A DNA stretch of 64,000 nucleotides from Pagrus major (GCF_040436345.1 NC_133227.1:23186671-23250670), one strand, 5' to 3'; counted from the stretch's first letter, positions 1-13,300 are shown. The notes: a model not told the origin generated them from the letters alone. Numbers and translations are program-made.

Positions 1-76
1 AGCTATAATTAGCATGCTTAATTAGCAGATGTCAAAATGACTGACAGATTAGTGTCTCACCCGAAGCACACACACG

Positions 77-77
77 T

Positions 78-129
<52 letters not shown>
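77..129. repeat. (TG)n microsatellite
   Basis: A nearly pure TG dinucleotide run of about 50 bp, preceded by a short CA run that makes a small inverted CA/TG pair. Confidence 0.9.
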
Positions 130-130
<1 letters not shown>

Positions 131-369
131 CCTCTGGGCGACAAGTGTTAAGAATTTCATCTCATCTTGAAAAAAGCCGTAAAGAAAAGCTCATTAAGAA
201 GATCATATAAATGCATGTGAGTGTTTGTAAGTCGCTACTGATTCTTCTTGTTGTTGTTGAAGCTTCAGACAGATGAAGAGTCACAGTGACATAAATAATA
301 AATAAATAAGATAAATGCTACAAAATACAAACTTCAGACTTGTAGCAGCCAACTTCCTCCAATCATTTT

Positions 370-930
370 AGAGTTTCTGTACCACAGTGTTTTTATTTAG
401 GGACACGATATATATCAGTGTAATACATTGGGAAATTTATTGCCAAATTTATTTCATTGAATGAAAACGGGCAGCATTTACAGACTCTGATACAATAGAT
501 ACACCAATAAAAACAGACAAGAATATGGATTATGGATTATTAAATCATCTATCTCTGCTCACTACATCTTCACCTTTCTTACCCTCAGGTGTGCATAAAC
601 CACAGGTTATGAACTTCTTTCTAAAATACAAAAAATGTGAAATTATCTGTTATGTTATCGTCATCAGCCATGAGAAGCAGGTAATTATCGGTTACTGGTA
701 TCGGCTGGAAAAAAATCCACATTGTGCATCCCAATACTATCTACGGAAGCCGTGAGGGGCGAGGGGGACGTGTGGCGCAGAATGTACGAGCTTGCTGGTG
801 GTCGGCTGTAATCTTTGCGGTGTGTTCAAGTGCAGCTCTTTTGGCTTGGAGACACAGGCGATGTGAGGCGACCCCAACAGTCAGCCTTCGTCTCTGCTAG
901 TTCCTCGACGTTGGTTTGGTGTGTCTCGGC
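370..930. repeat. Probable degenerate dispersed repeat(s)
   Basis: The stretch contains a TATCGGTTACTGGTATCGGCTGG-like block (about 684-707) and a following GC-rich block (about 757-925) of a style typical of old fish transposon copies. No terminal repeats or reading frame are visible. The call rests on general appearance only. Confidence 0.25.
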
Positions 931-1531
931 CTTTAGACTTTAATAAAGATTCAGTGATGAAGCGATGACTAGATGACTTTTTCTCGTCCTTGTAAATTCA
1001 TGACAGTCTTTTAAGCGGTGTAAGTCTTGAAAGACCCCACTGGAGCTGTTGTTACTCCAGGTCAAATGGACTCAGAGACCCTCTAACATGATGAAGTGAT
1101 GAGACTTTAGGACAGTCTCTATGTAGGTCTATACTGTCCATGTTTCATTAGCCAGTCGTTTAAATTCACCTGAGCGTGTCACCTGTGAACCTGCCGTGTC
1201 CTCTGATGAAGGCCAGTTTGGACGTTTTAAACTCTGAAAACAGGCGAGAACAGTGAAGTCTTTTCATCTTTCTGTTCAGCAGAGTTTTAATCCAACAGAG
1301 ACGCTCCGGTGGTCACAGAGAGGAGGAACCACATACCGAACCTTTCACCTCCGTCACCTGCCTGACAGATCTGACAGCTTAATGAAAACACCACACACAC
1401 ACACACTGACACACACTTAGGATTTTATTAAAAATACTCAAACTGCCACGTTTTTTGACCGAGGTCAGAGACGGAGAGATCAAAGGAACAAGAATATTAT
1501 TAACTCTGTGCACGCACGCACACACATGCAT

Positions 1532-1566
<35 letters not shown>

Positions 1567-4500
1567 GAGAGTTAATTAAAATGTTGTAAAGGTTGCGTCT
1601 ACAGTGAAGATAAAGTCTCGTTGTTCTCAGAGTCACAATGCAAGTACAATTTTGAGGTACTTGTACTTTACTGAAGTATTTCCATTTTATTTTACTGCTT
1701 TAGTTACTGATTACTTTACAAATCAGGATTTTAAACAAACAAACGATCATCTTATAAAATCAATAACAGTTTGTTAAATATGTCTCAGATGTCTCTAAGT
1801 TGTTGATGAGACTTTCCGATGGTTTCAAAAATAACTGTAAATTGAAAAAGAGAGATCAAATTGTCCAATATTTCAACAAAAGCCAAAGACTGGCCCAGTG
1901 ACCAGTTGAAGGGACCCGACCCCAAAGTTGGGAGCCACTTGACCACTGCTTGTGCTTTGTTTTAATAATGTAAAATTTAATAATATATACCGACTCGGAA
2001 AGTCAGAGAAAATTTTGGTACACGAGTTGCAGAGTTGAAGTCATATAACGCTGAAACATGGCTAATTAAACACTGGGTTGATGGTTAGAAACATTTACCA
2101 TAAAGTCATGTACTGCATAGTTATTGTATCGTTTCCTTTGCTCTTCCTTTCACTCAAATATGGGAAACAGCTTAAATGCTCTGAGCGATAAAATTAAAAA
2201 CAACTTCTTTTTGACATCCATGTTGCTCCATCATTCCAACACAACACGTGTGTCCATACCGAAGTCTGAAGAACGACTTCCCAACTCGGGAAATGGGACT
2301 ATCGGAGTAACACGTGAATGCAGCATTAATCCAATCCTTCCTTTTGAAAGCATTGCAGCCTCAGCTGGAGACTCACTGCATGAACTCCAGTTTCTGGTGT
2401 CAAAGTCTTAAACACTGGATGTCCAACCATCCACCTCGACCTCTGACTTCAACTTACAGTACAACAATGTCACATTTCCTCGGCTGGAGAAAACAAATAT
2501 CCAATGTCTCAACTATCACACTTCTGGCGTAAGACAGCAGCTTTCAGGTTCCCTTTTAGTCCATCGAAATGAATGAATGAGAAATAAGAGGCAGGAACGA
2601 AGCTGTAACTAAGATACAGTTCAGGGATTTAATCAGAGTTTAACAATGATCACTAGCTGAGTTTTACTGTTAACGTAATCTCATGTTCTGCAGAAACAAT
2701 ACTTGTTGAAAGTGAACGTAATGCATACAGAAAATATGTTCCTCTAAAACATATCTGACGTGTCCAGTCAGTCATATATAAACGATGTAAAGAATAAATA
2801 TAAATACATATTCTATCACAGTGAGTGATTGTTGTATCATCAACACTCTGCAGCGTCTCGTTCAGGTTAAAGCTTCCCCGCCATCAGGAAACATCATGTA
2901 TGAAATGGAGGTCACGACGATAACGAAACATCTCTGAACTTATTTTCTTTGATGAATGTGTTTCTGTGAACTCTGAAGAAAATAAAACTGTTTTCATTCT
3001 TTGATCAGACAGGAAGCAGCTCTGTTCCTTACGTTTGTTTTCAGCCACGTTCAGTGACAGTCGGGACAATTTCGACAGAAAACAAGATGAATTTATCAAA
3101 CTGACATGTGTTTATTTACTGTGTGTGTGTGTGTTTATTATAAAATCACTCTTGTGCATCTCAGTGTTTCCTGTTTTCACCACCTGAAAGATTTCTGTAA
3201 TCGACTCTCTGCTGAGAGAAATTATTCTTATACATAAAATGTTTTTATTTATTCATGTTTTATCAGTAAAAAAGACCTCCTCTGTTTAAGAACAGTCAGT
3301 ATTTTATTGGAGTCTGATCCATAAAATGATGACTGCACTGGAAAATCACAGACTGTATTATAAAATCTTATCAAAGTGTTTCACATACAATACTTTCAGG
3401 TTGAAAATCAAAGTGTTGAGCGAGTTTGGAGTTGTTGGACGGTGTATTTTTTTCCATTCTGATGGCGCTCACAGTCCCCCTGCGTCCAGTCTTTATGTTA
3501 AGCTAAACGTGTCCTGGATTTATCAGTACCGGACACACAGACATGAAACACGCAGCTGATCTGAAGCCAGTTTCAAAGTCTCTAGACATTAAATGTTCCA
3601 GTTTCAGAAGCTGAAATATTAAAAGAATGAAAACAGAATCTCCTGCAGGGAAACACTGAGAACAAAAAGATAAAAAAAAACTTGCTTTGTCTTTCTGTGT
3701 TTTCGTTCATCAGGAGGTTTTTTTTAACGAGCCGGAGGGTTGCGGGTGACGGTGGGGGGGTCGCTGTCCGTTCGTTAGCAGGAGTCCCTCGTTAATACTA
3801 ATTGAATTAATTAGAGGAGGCGATTAATTGGGCCAAGTGGCTGCAGGGAGAGAGAGGTGGTCGAGAGACAGCGACAGTCACTGGAGAATTTCAGGCTGCC
3901 AGTGTTATTAATTATTGATCAATCACCAACTTCTGAAAAAGCATTTGGAACATTTACCTTCATCTTCATCCCCAAAGATAAAAAAACATGTGCAGCATGA
4001 AAATGTACAAAAGTGAAATATGGGCAGAATTAATCAAATGAACAATTATTAGTATGAAAACTGGCTTGTCAGATTAAACTTCCTGCTCTCCAGAGAACAA
4101 ACTCTTCAGATTTTATAACAACATGATCTTTTCTCTTGCGCCAGGAAAAACTGTAAACTGTAAACACTCCACGACTATTCAGACGCCAAGAACAGATAAA
4201 TCATCAGGATGTAGTTTCTTCATCACTTAGCACTTTAGGTTCATCACCATTAACCAAATAATGAGATCGTGTGTTTGTTGTGTGTGCATTTTTTTCTTCA
4301 TAGATCGTGAACATATGCATTTTGCCAAAGTGCAAATGTATTTACCTTTCCTAACTCAAACTCAGTAGGAGCATGTTTTTGCTAATTTGTTTCTTGCTTG
4401 TATGGCAAGTAGTAGTGTATGTAGTCTGTGCATCTCGTATGTCGCAGTTTTAGATAAGTACTAAGCAGTGTTGGGGGTAAAAAGCTCCAAAAGTAACACA

Positions 4501-4928
4501 TTACAGCAATATATTACTTAAAGCTGTCACACCAGAAGAACCGACGAACAATTTGTTCAGGTTTGCCGGCATGGTGAGCAAAAGAGATGGAAAAAGTGAA
4601 GACTCCTTCCCTTTGAAGATTCAGAAAGTCCTAACTTTTTCATTTTTTAAGTCTGTAAGGGTCCACTTGTCAAAGGATGTTTTATCATTTCAAATCAATT
4701 AATCTAAAATGATGTAGCTAGTATTTTCTTGCTCTGTGTTAATGCCACATAACAGGCTAATTAACAAAAATTTTAATTATCATGATAATTACATTCACTC
4801 AAATGTTAATCTGAGATAAAAAACATGAATGACACAGATTTGTATGTATGTTGAGGCCTGTGTTCAGGCGTTCAGGTGATCTGTCAGCATCTCACCTGTG
4901 TCAGGTGTCCTGTATCTCTTCTCCGCAG

Positions 4929-7900
4929 GTCTGACGGCGGCTGCGATGGCCGAGGCTCTGAAGCTGCAAAAGATGAGGATGATGATGGGTTTCCATGGCA
5001 ACAGCGATCAGCAGCGCCATCACAACGGAGAGAGAACGATGTCACCATCAGAGAACGACGACACAGGTAGGAAATTACATAATTCGTCAGTCCCGCTTGA
5101 ACCTGACTGACATCATGAAGTTAATTGTGTCTCCTCCTCCCTTCATGCAGGAGGCAGCGAAGGATCCTGGGAGAAGGAGCAGCGCCTCCTCTCTCCTCCT
5201 CCCTCCTCGGTTTTAGCGCCCCCTCCTGGTTCAGCGTCTCTCCACCTCAACACTCTGCAACAACACAGCACGCTATTGGCCAACCGTGAGTCACAGCTTT
5301 TCTCTGATTGGATAGCTCAGTGACTTTTCTCCATTGTTAGCTTAGCATCGTAGCACCTCTGTATTTCATATTATCCTTCTGTCTCTGTGACTCCGCGTCC
5401 TCAGGTCTGTCAGACCTTCCTTTTATGGTCATGCCACACCCCCTCCTTCCTGTGGGCCTGCCTCCTGCTAGCGTTGCCATGGCAATGAACCAGATGAGTC
5501 AGCTGAGCGGTTTTGCAAACATGGCCGCCGTGTCACAGGTTCAGAGAGAAGAGAGCAAGGTGACTGCAAGCTTACACCGCTAGAGAAGATGCTAATAGTA
5601 CGAATCTCAACAGCGCTTACGTTAAAAGAGTCTAATGCTAACATTGAAGAGTTAATGCTACAGGTACCACGGCGACAGTGCTAATGATAACAGCCTTAAT
5701 ATTATTGTGTTGGGGCTAACACTGCTAAGGCTAACAGCACTAATGCTTACATTGTAAATGCTAAGAAATATGTTAGTGATGCTAATGATAAGAGCATTAA
5801 TATTAACAGTATTAAGGTTAAGATGCTAATGCAAATTAATAATGCATGAAGGGCTAATATAAAAAAAACATCACTAATGCTAACAGTGCTAATGCTAATG
5901 CTCAGTCTCTTCTTTGTTTAGGAGTCTACTCCAGGAAGCCCCTCCCCCTGCCCCTCCCCCAGTGATGATGAGCTCCAGCCTCAAGAACCAACCAGCCAAT
6001 CACCTTCTAGAGCATCTTCATCATCCTCATCATCACCTCCTCCTCCAGCACATACGCCAGAGCTGGGTTAGCTAAAGAGTTTTTTTTATTTATTAATGTT
6101 GAACATTTTGAGGTTTTCTTAATAAAAATGCTCAACAGGTACGAAAAATAGCCCAAATTAAATAACATTTTGCCAAGTGGGCAGCCGCTTCAGGTGCGAT
6201 AGGAGTGATTTCAGGGTCTGGGACAAATACTTTGTACTGTTGGAGTGTTTTCTGTGGAAAAGTGAAATAACTTGTTTTGTATGAACTCCACAGACGGTGA
6301 TATCACGGAACAAGAAAACATCATGAAAAAGGTGTTGAAAGAAAAAGGTAAGAGAGAGTGTGTTTGAGAGCAGATGGTTTCACAGTAACAGTAGCATATC
6401 CGGAGGCGTTTGGACTCCAGTTTTCTGATTTTTAATTTATGAACACACACTGACTGTCTCTGGGTTAACATTCCTTATTCATGTCTCCTCTTCCATCACT
6501 CCTCACTTCTCATGTGATCCGGTGATCTTATTACTGTTTGGAGGATCGAGGAGTGATGTCAGAGAAACATGAGATCAACCTTCACTGAAGTCTTTTTTAA
6601 GGCTGACACACCTTTCTGTGATCAGCTGATTGGACTGATCTGAAACCACATCCCGACGACAGACTTTTTAGTTTTAGATTTTGTTTTTGATTATGATTCA
6701 CCATCAAAACTACTAATACTAATACTACTACTAATATTTTCTCTTCAAGAGAACAGAATCTGATGTTTATACGCACAAATAACATAACAATGCATAACCC
6801 AGATAGCGTAGTGTTACTGAAAAGCAGCAGATCACCTGCAGAGAACAATATGATGTGAGGACTGAAGGAAAAAGAGGAAAGGAACAACAGACACCATAAA
6901 TAATAGAAACACACTTTGCAGTTAGTCCAGGAGTTGGGCATCTGGTCACCAATAATGTGTACATGTGCTTGTACTTGTGCACACACACAGATAGAGATCA
7001 TGAATAATACAAACAGGAAGCTTTTTCCCACTGTTTCAAATATTTAAGGGGTTGATTGTTTCTTGAGCTAAAACAAAAAAAAAAAGATGCATCAACAAAC
7101 ATGAATTCTGTGTCAATTTTTTTTATTTCACCCTCGTGTCTTTACTTTGTTTATCCCTACAGATGACAGCATGTTGCCCCTCCCCCTCCTCAAAACAACC
7201 TATGAGAAGCTGCCGCTCACCTCTCAGCCGCTGTCCATCAACCACGCAAACCCCGCCTTTACTCCGTTCCTGTTGGCTGAGGGTCTGTCGTCCATGGAGA
7301 CACTACTGACCAACATACAGGTGATGGAGTAAACTGTTAAAACAGATGTTAATGTACAAACAGTAACGTAGAGACAATAACGTATGGAAAATACTGTAGA
7401 GACGATAACGTAGAGACAGTAACGGAAATCCAATAAAGCAGAGAAGATAATGAAAAGACAGTAACATAGACATAAGAACAAAAAGACATTAATGCAGAGA
7501 TGATCATGTAGACACAATAATGTAGAGAACATGTAGATATGATAGCATACAGACAATAGCGTAGAGGAAATAATGTAGAGACGATAATGTAGAAAAGGTA
7601 ACACAGCGATTATCAAGGTAATGTACAGAAGACTCTCTGTCTCCAGGTGGACCGTCAGTTCATTGTTTTGTTTTATCAGGACATCTTAGTGAATCATCAC
7701 TTCGCCATCTTTGACCGTTTGTTCTCAGGGCCTCCTGAAGGTGGCGGTGCAGAGCGCTCGATCTCAGGACAAACAAAACCAGATGGAGAGGAAAGAGTTA
7801 AAGCTAGAGCTGGAGAGAGAGAGAGGCGCCCGACAGACACTACAGAGACAGCTGAGCTCCGAACTACAGACCAGAGGTGAGACAGGTTACACTGTGAAAC

Positions 7901-9068
7901 TACAGACCAGAGGTGAGACAGGTTACACTGTGAAACTACAGACCAGAGGTGAGACACTGTCAAATTCTCTGTTTCTTATCATCAGTGTCGATCCAGAGGA
8001 GGCTGAAGAAGGAGAAGAAGGCGAAGAGGAAGCTGCAGGAGGCGTTGGATTTTGAGTCGAGGAGGAGAGAGCAGGTGGAGCGAGCGCTCAAACACTCGGA
8101 CTCCCTCACAGGTGACCAGATACAACACTCCTCTTTCTTCTTCTGTGCTCGTCTTCTCCTCCCTCACTACATTTGGATGAATTATAGTTGCTTTATTATA
8201 TCAGCTAATAGCACAGGAAGCTAACATATATCATCGCAGCTAACAATGTATTCATGTGTTTCTGGTGTTTTTGCAGATGCAGTGATTCCTGAGAGCGAAC
8301 TGGAGAACAAACAGCAAGAAAACTCTGTGGCTCAAGGTAACTGTTTTTCTCATAAAAATGGCTTTGACTTTAAATACATTCACTTTTTCTTGAATTATAA
8401 TCCAACTTCATCTTTGAAATCTTGTTTTACCCCCACAAATATACGTCTCCTCTAATATATTTATCTAAATGTCGACAAATGCACTAGTTCCTCCAGTTTC
8501 TCTTTAGTTTCTGTTTTCTATCACAGTAAACTGAATATAAATGTGTTTAGGACACAACGAAACATTTAAAGACTGAGATGGACAAGATTTTATGGACTAA
8601 ACTAATAAATGAGAAAACTAGAATGGCACTCAGTAGAGTGCATACCTCCTCCGAGGCCCAACAGTCCCTTTTGTACTCATTCTCAGATACTGAAATCAAC
8701 GAAAATGTTGGAAAACAGTCTATTTCAGAATGTAATACAAGTGAGAAAAAATTCCTGTATCTGTCCCTTTATCTGGATCCTCATCAAACGTTAATGGGGT
8801 CTATTCTGGGCTCAGACCCATCCTCCACCCAAGTTACGTGGAGATCTGATTGGTAGTTTCTGTGTAATCCTGCTTACAAACCAAACAAACTAACCAACCA
8901 ACGGATACGGGCAATAACATAAACATAAATAAACCTCCTTGGCTGAGATAACAATCCTCAGATTAATCTTTAAATCTGTTACAGATGATAAAACTAAGAC
9001 TTAAAGTTTCTCCAACACACACACACAGAAGAGTTTCTGTCACTTTAAATAATGTGTTTATTCTTTCT

Positions 9069-9116
<48 letters not shown>

Positions 9117-9753
9117 GACTGTGAAATTGAACTGGGAAAAACAATCACAAACTACACAGCAGAACTAAACACACACACTTATAAACAGTGTTTATACAAC
9201 AGTGCATGTGTGTGTGTGTGTTTCCTCCACACTGACATGATAATGAGATTCATTTATCAGAGCACTGACGTGTTGGTGTTGTTAGAGTGTTGGTTGATTG
9301 GTTTGTTTGTGTGTTGGTTTATTATTTTGTTGGTCTATTTGTGTGTTGGATTGTTAATTTATTTATTTATTTATTTGGTTTGTTTGTGTGTTGGTTTGTT
9401 GTTTTGTTGGTTTGTTTGTGTGTTGGATTGTTGCTGTATTGGTGTGTTGGTTTGTTGATAAATTGGTTTATTGGGGTTTTATGGTGTGCTGCTATGTTGG
9501 TGTTTTGGTTTGTTGATGTGTTTGTGTGCTGGTTTGTTTATTGCTTCGTTGGAGTGTTAGTTTGTTGATGTGTTGGTACATTGTCTCGTTGGTTTATGTG
9601 TTATATTGTATTTAACAGAAACACTTTGTGAAATCTGTATTTTATATATTTCTGTCCAGTTTGACGGCAGGAGGAAGCAGAATAAATTAATGAAGCGTTC
9701 TGTCTGTTTCTCCAGAGAACCGACCGTTCATCAAACCTCCACTCCTCTTCTGA
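4929..9753 (+). CDS. dach: Dachshund family transcriptional corepressor, C-terminal half (partial)
   Basis: Ten in-phase exons: 4929-5066, 5151-5285, 5405-5559, 5922-6066, 6294-6347, 7163-7320, 7729-7876, 7986-8111, 8277-8336 and 9716-9753 (the last is tentative). They encode the part of Dach after the DNA-binding DachBox-N. Visible blocks are AMAEALKLQKM, then HPLLPVGLPPASVAMAMN, a Ser/Pro linker, GLSSMETLLTNIQGLLKVA, and a basic coiled coil with RLKKEKKAKRKLQEAL, which matches the DachBox-C/SKI-like helical region. Dach proteins are nuclear cofactors of the Six-Eya-Dach network in eye, limb and muscle. The N-terminal exons lie left of the window. The known vertebrate C-terminus (ending in a GGNYYCLE-type peptide) is not found; the candidate final exon instead gives ENRPFIKPPLLF and stop. 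Teleosts have several dach paralogues and I cannot say which one this is. Confidence 0.88.
5565..5905. repeat. GCTAAT/GCTAACA degenerate short repeat in dach intron
   Basis: The whole intron between exons 5405-5559 and 5922-6066 is built from imperfect GCTAAT, GCTAACA and TTAATGCTA units, with no coding potential. Confidence 0.7.
7345..7625. repeat. Degenerate ~18-bp repeat in dach intron
   Basis: Imperfect copies of GTAGAGACRATAACGTAGA occur throughout the intron before exon 7729-7876. The 130-aa reverse-strand ORF across it is a by-product of the repeat. Confidence 0.65.
7861..7956 (+). repeat. 36-bp tandem triplication across a dach 5' splice site
   Basis: The sequence around the exon end, CTACAGACCAGAG followed by GTGAGACAGG, is repeated at 36-bp spacing. 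This gives three near-identical donor sites at 7876/7877, 7912/7913 and 7948/7949. Each unit is 12 codons and contains no stop in the exon frame, so use of the second or third donor would insert 12 or 24 residues in the coiled coil without a frameshift. Confidence 0.9.
9070..9115. repeat. (GT)n microsatellite
   Basis: A pure GT run of about 46 bp in the last dach intron. Confidence 0.9.
9285..9600. repeat. TTGGTTTGTTTGTGTG-type low-complexity repeat
   Basis: Imperfect GTGTTGGTTTGTTG units fill about 300 bp of the last dach intron. They produce long Val/Leu/Cys/Trp ORFs that are not genes. Confidence 0.75.
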
Positions 9754-10439
9754 GACTTCCCATCTGTCAGACCAGATGGAGGGATGAACTGATGAAGAGG
9801 AGGAGGAGATGTGATGGACTCAAGCAGGAGAAAAGGAAAAACAGATGATGGACGAATAAAGAGCAAGAACAAAAGAAGATATAAATACTCAATATCCCAT
9901 CAGCCACTTCTTTCTGCTTCCTGTTTTTAATGAAGATTTCATACTATTACAACTGTTATTATTATTATTATTATCATTATTATTAAAGAAAACAGCGTTG
10001 TGTGGACACCTTGTGGGGGGAGGAGTTAAGATGTCACTACCCAGTGGCGACCTGTGATGTCATCAGGTGAAACACTTTGACGCTGGAGAGGACTTACGTT
10101 TGTAGGATTATTTATCTTTATAAATAACTTCAGGGACCCCAACAGGTTTCTATCAGGGGCCCAGAATCCTCTCCCCACGGCCCTGTTGGATCTGAACTGG
10201 TTTCACAAACTGGAATCTGCTTTAAAAGGCGTTGACAGTTCCCACCTGTCGGGGGGTGGATTCAAACCTGAACATGTATTTAATGTTTCTTTCCTGCTGT
10301 AAAACTTAATTTAGTGTTTGTTAGTTAGAACTGATTGGAGTTGTAGTTCTGGTACTACCCGCTGTAGTACTTGTTTTAGTAGTGGAAGTACTGTTAATGT
10401 TCATTTGTCAGGATTCTCGCTGTAACAAGTAACCTGGCC

Positions 10440-10990
10440 CTGAATGAGTTCTGTGGTTTAACGATTAAACGGTCCTAGTCTGAAAATCTTGAGTCCATCT
10501 CGAGGTTAAACTTCTCAGACCTCATCATCAGTGATGTCACTTGTGACTACAGTGCAGTATGACATCACAGTGTGGACGCGCCGAGAGAGGTCAAGGTAGC
10601 AACATCCCAGCCTGAAAATGACCTCAGGAGTGACATCGCCCTTACCTGGGGAGCAGTGTGACATCACAAAGTGGGTGTGGTGTTGTGATCATTAGCATTA
10701 GCTCTGAGTTTTAACGAGTGGAGAAATCACAGCCTGAGAAACCTGCTGTTGTTTAAAAAGTTTAAGAATTTAATGATCCCAAGTGATGTCACCACGCACT
10801 GTAGTGCAATGTGACGACACACATTAGATGTGGTAAAGGCAGTAAGATGCTTAAGAGACTCCTTAATGATTTCTGATCCATAACGAGTTTCAGTCTTAAA
10901 ATCCTGCTGTTGCTGCCATTTCGAGGTTAAAATCTAAAACCACACCAGTGATGTGACGTTATACCGTGGGACGGTGTGACAGAAGATCAG
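10440..10990. repeat. Four degenerate ~130-bp repeats with TGATGTCA/TGACATCA arms
   Basis: Four diverged units share the order CAGYCTGAAAATC, then (in some) a GAGGTTAAA block, then TGATGTCAC, a TGTAGTGCA-like spacer, then GTGACATCA-like sequence and GTGGG. TGATGTCA and TGACATCA are reverse complements, so the best unit (about 10529-10567) can fold into a short hairpin. The units lie about 0.7-1.2 kb downstream of the proposed dach stop codon. Confidence 0.55.
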
Positions 10991-11063
10991 CGACATGCTC
11001 TGTTACAGTCTTACAGCTGATTTATTGATCATGTTTGTCATGTTTGTTTTTATTTTACAGCTC

Positions 11064-11069
11064 AATAAA
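11064..11069 (+). terminator. Candidate dach polyadenylation signal
   Basis: AATAAA on the + strand lies about 1.3 kb after the proposed stop codon and is followed by T-rich sequence. Another AATAAA lies at about 9855. I cannot say which is used. Confidence 0.35.
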
Positions 11070-12580
11070 CTGTACAGTGTTTCATTATCATTATCATTAT
11101 TTTAAGTTTTTAAAATGTAAATAATGAACAGAAGATGTTTGAGTCAGAGTCGGTGGCTGTTTTCCCCTGCAGGAACGTAAACCTGTGACCTGAACTTTGT
11201 GTTGTACAAACGTTTCAGAACAAACTATTAAAAATCAACACCAGGACTTTGTCGTCGTCATTTATGAGAGTTATTTATGAAACATGGTAGAAGGTTGTAG
11301 CACGGCCAGTGAATTTGGAGAACTGGTACTATTCTGCCCCACATTGCCAAAGAACAGTGACTACAATTTTGGTTAAAATTGCGTAAAAAGACTGAAATTG
11401 AACTTTTACATTTCTATTATACTATTATCTACTGCAGTAAGTGGTTACTGCGCTTTGCTTTGGTTTCACTGAGCTTCGGCTGCAGTTACTGCGGTCTGTA
11501 ACAGCTACTTGCGGACTGCTTGATTTTCTTGATTACTCACGTATTTCAACTTTTTAAACATGCAAACATTAAAACAATTTAAAACACATACATGTTACAA
11601 CAAACAAAATCAGATTTAGATTCTCAGGAAGAAAACTAGTAGAAGATTGTCGTTACTGCACACTGCCGTTACACTACCTATATATCTTTTCTGTTTCTGC
11701 ATTTTTAGGGTCATAGGTCAAATAATTGGTCATGAAAACGTACAAATTAATTGAAAAATACATATTTAATAAGAACATAACCTCTGTTCTACCTTTTGCC
11801 CTTTCAACTGAACAAAACGGCAAGTTTACTCGTGTTATAGTCAGTGTAGTTGTGGTTGCAGTTGTTCAAACACAAACGACTGTTTTTCATAACAAGCTGC
11901 CATGTTCATGATGTTATTTCAGTCTTAGTATTTGATATTTGTACATATGTACATGGTAATAAAGGTGTTTTCTGGTTTTCACAGATGTATGTGACATATT
12001 TACAGTTTAAAAGGACATAATAAACGAACAGCTGAGATGATGAAAACAACCATACTTTGACATAACTAATAGATTTGGAAATATATCCAGATATAAGTTT
12101 GCATATCATAGAAGTGTATTATTGGCCTTTAGAGGAGGTCTGAGCTCTCAGTGCTCTTTTACTATAATCTGTTTTCATAAGAAACTGAGAGAGTTTGGAA
12201 ACAACAAATTATTTTCATGTTTGTTGACCGCAAAAAAATCCATCAGATCTTAACCTGAAACAGAAGAAGAAACTGTTGTTGACCATTAAATCTTAAACTT
12301 CGACTCACACATCTGCTTTCTCTCTTTTTCTCTCACACACAGAAACACTGGAACCGAATCCTTCACTCTGTAGGAAGGTTCACCTCCGACCCACACACAG
12401 CTTAGTGTGTGTGGTGTGTGTGATGGATGGCGGTGTGAATTGTGTCATGACATTAACCCGCTGCGTTTTAGCCCAGTTTTCACTCCATCAAACACACACA
12501 CACCTTGTTCCCACGGCGACCCAGTTAAGTAAATGAGAACATTGGGTCACCTTTTGGCTTCATTGCCTCTTTGAAACACA

Positions 12581-12619
<39 letters not shown>

Positions 12620-12765
12620 TGCCCTGTGTGTGTGTGTGTGTTGCAATCTGATTGGTCAGCTCAGTCTGTCACTGTGATGAATGAGACCATCGGAGCAGGA
12701 CGGCAGTAAAGTCGACCAATCAGAGAGAGAGAGTTCAGCTCTTCAGGGAACAAAAGAAAAATTCA

Positions 12766-13174
12766 GTTGCGTATACATATACATATACACATACATATAT
12801 ATATACATATACACATACATATATATATATACATATACACATACATATATATATATACATATACACATACATATATATATATACATATACACATACATAT
12901 ATATATATATATACACATACATACATATATATATATACATATACACATACATATATATATATACATATACACATACATATATATATACATATACACATAC
13001 ATATATATATACATATACACATACATATATATACATATACACATACATATATATATATACACATACATATATATATACACACATACATATATATATATAT
13101 ACACATACATATATATACACATACATATATACATATACACATACATATATATATACACATACATATATACATAT

Positions 13175-13213
<39 letters not shown>

Positions 13214-13300
13214 TACATATATATATATAAATATATACTTGTATATACTATACATATATACACACATATACATATATACACACACATATGTGTGTATATA
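12766..13300. repeat. TA/CA compound microsatellite (~535 bp)
   Basis: Units of CATATATATATACATATACACA are tandemly repeated, almost entirely A/T with spaced CA steps. The long Tyr/Ile/His ORFs on both strands are artefacts of this alternating sequence. Confidence 0.95.

Larger units (their letters stand above)
1..4928. other. Non-coding stretch upstream of the first visible dach exon
   Basis: I find no convincing exon here. It is probably a dach intron, because the first dach exon at 4929 starts inside a codon and encodes the middle of the protein. It holds a TG microsatellite (77-129), a CA tract (about 1530-1563), degenerate dispersed repeats at about 370-930 and 1985-2340, and a copy of the ACTTGTACTTTAC-type repeat near 1645-1740. 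A GC-richer patch at 3720-3860, with TAATTA/GATTAATTG motifs and two CTCGTTA motifs, could be a conserved regulatory element, but I cannot test conservation. Confidence 0.5.

Noticed and set aside
2124-2411. 95-aa + strand ORF as a small gene or dach exon
   Set aside because: It has no match to Dach and lies in text resembling a degraded dispersed repeat (1985-2340), with no plausible splice sites in phase.
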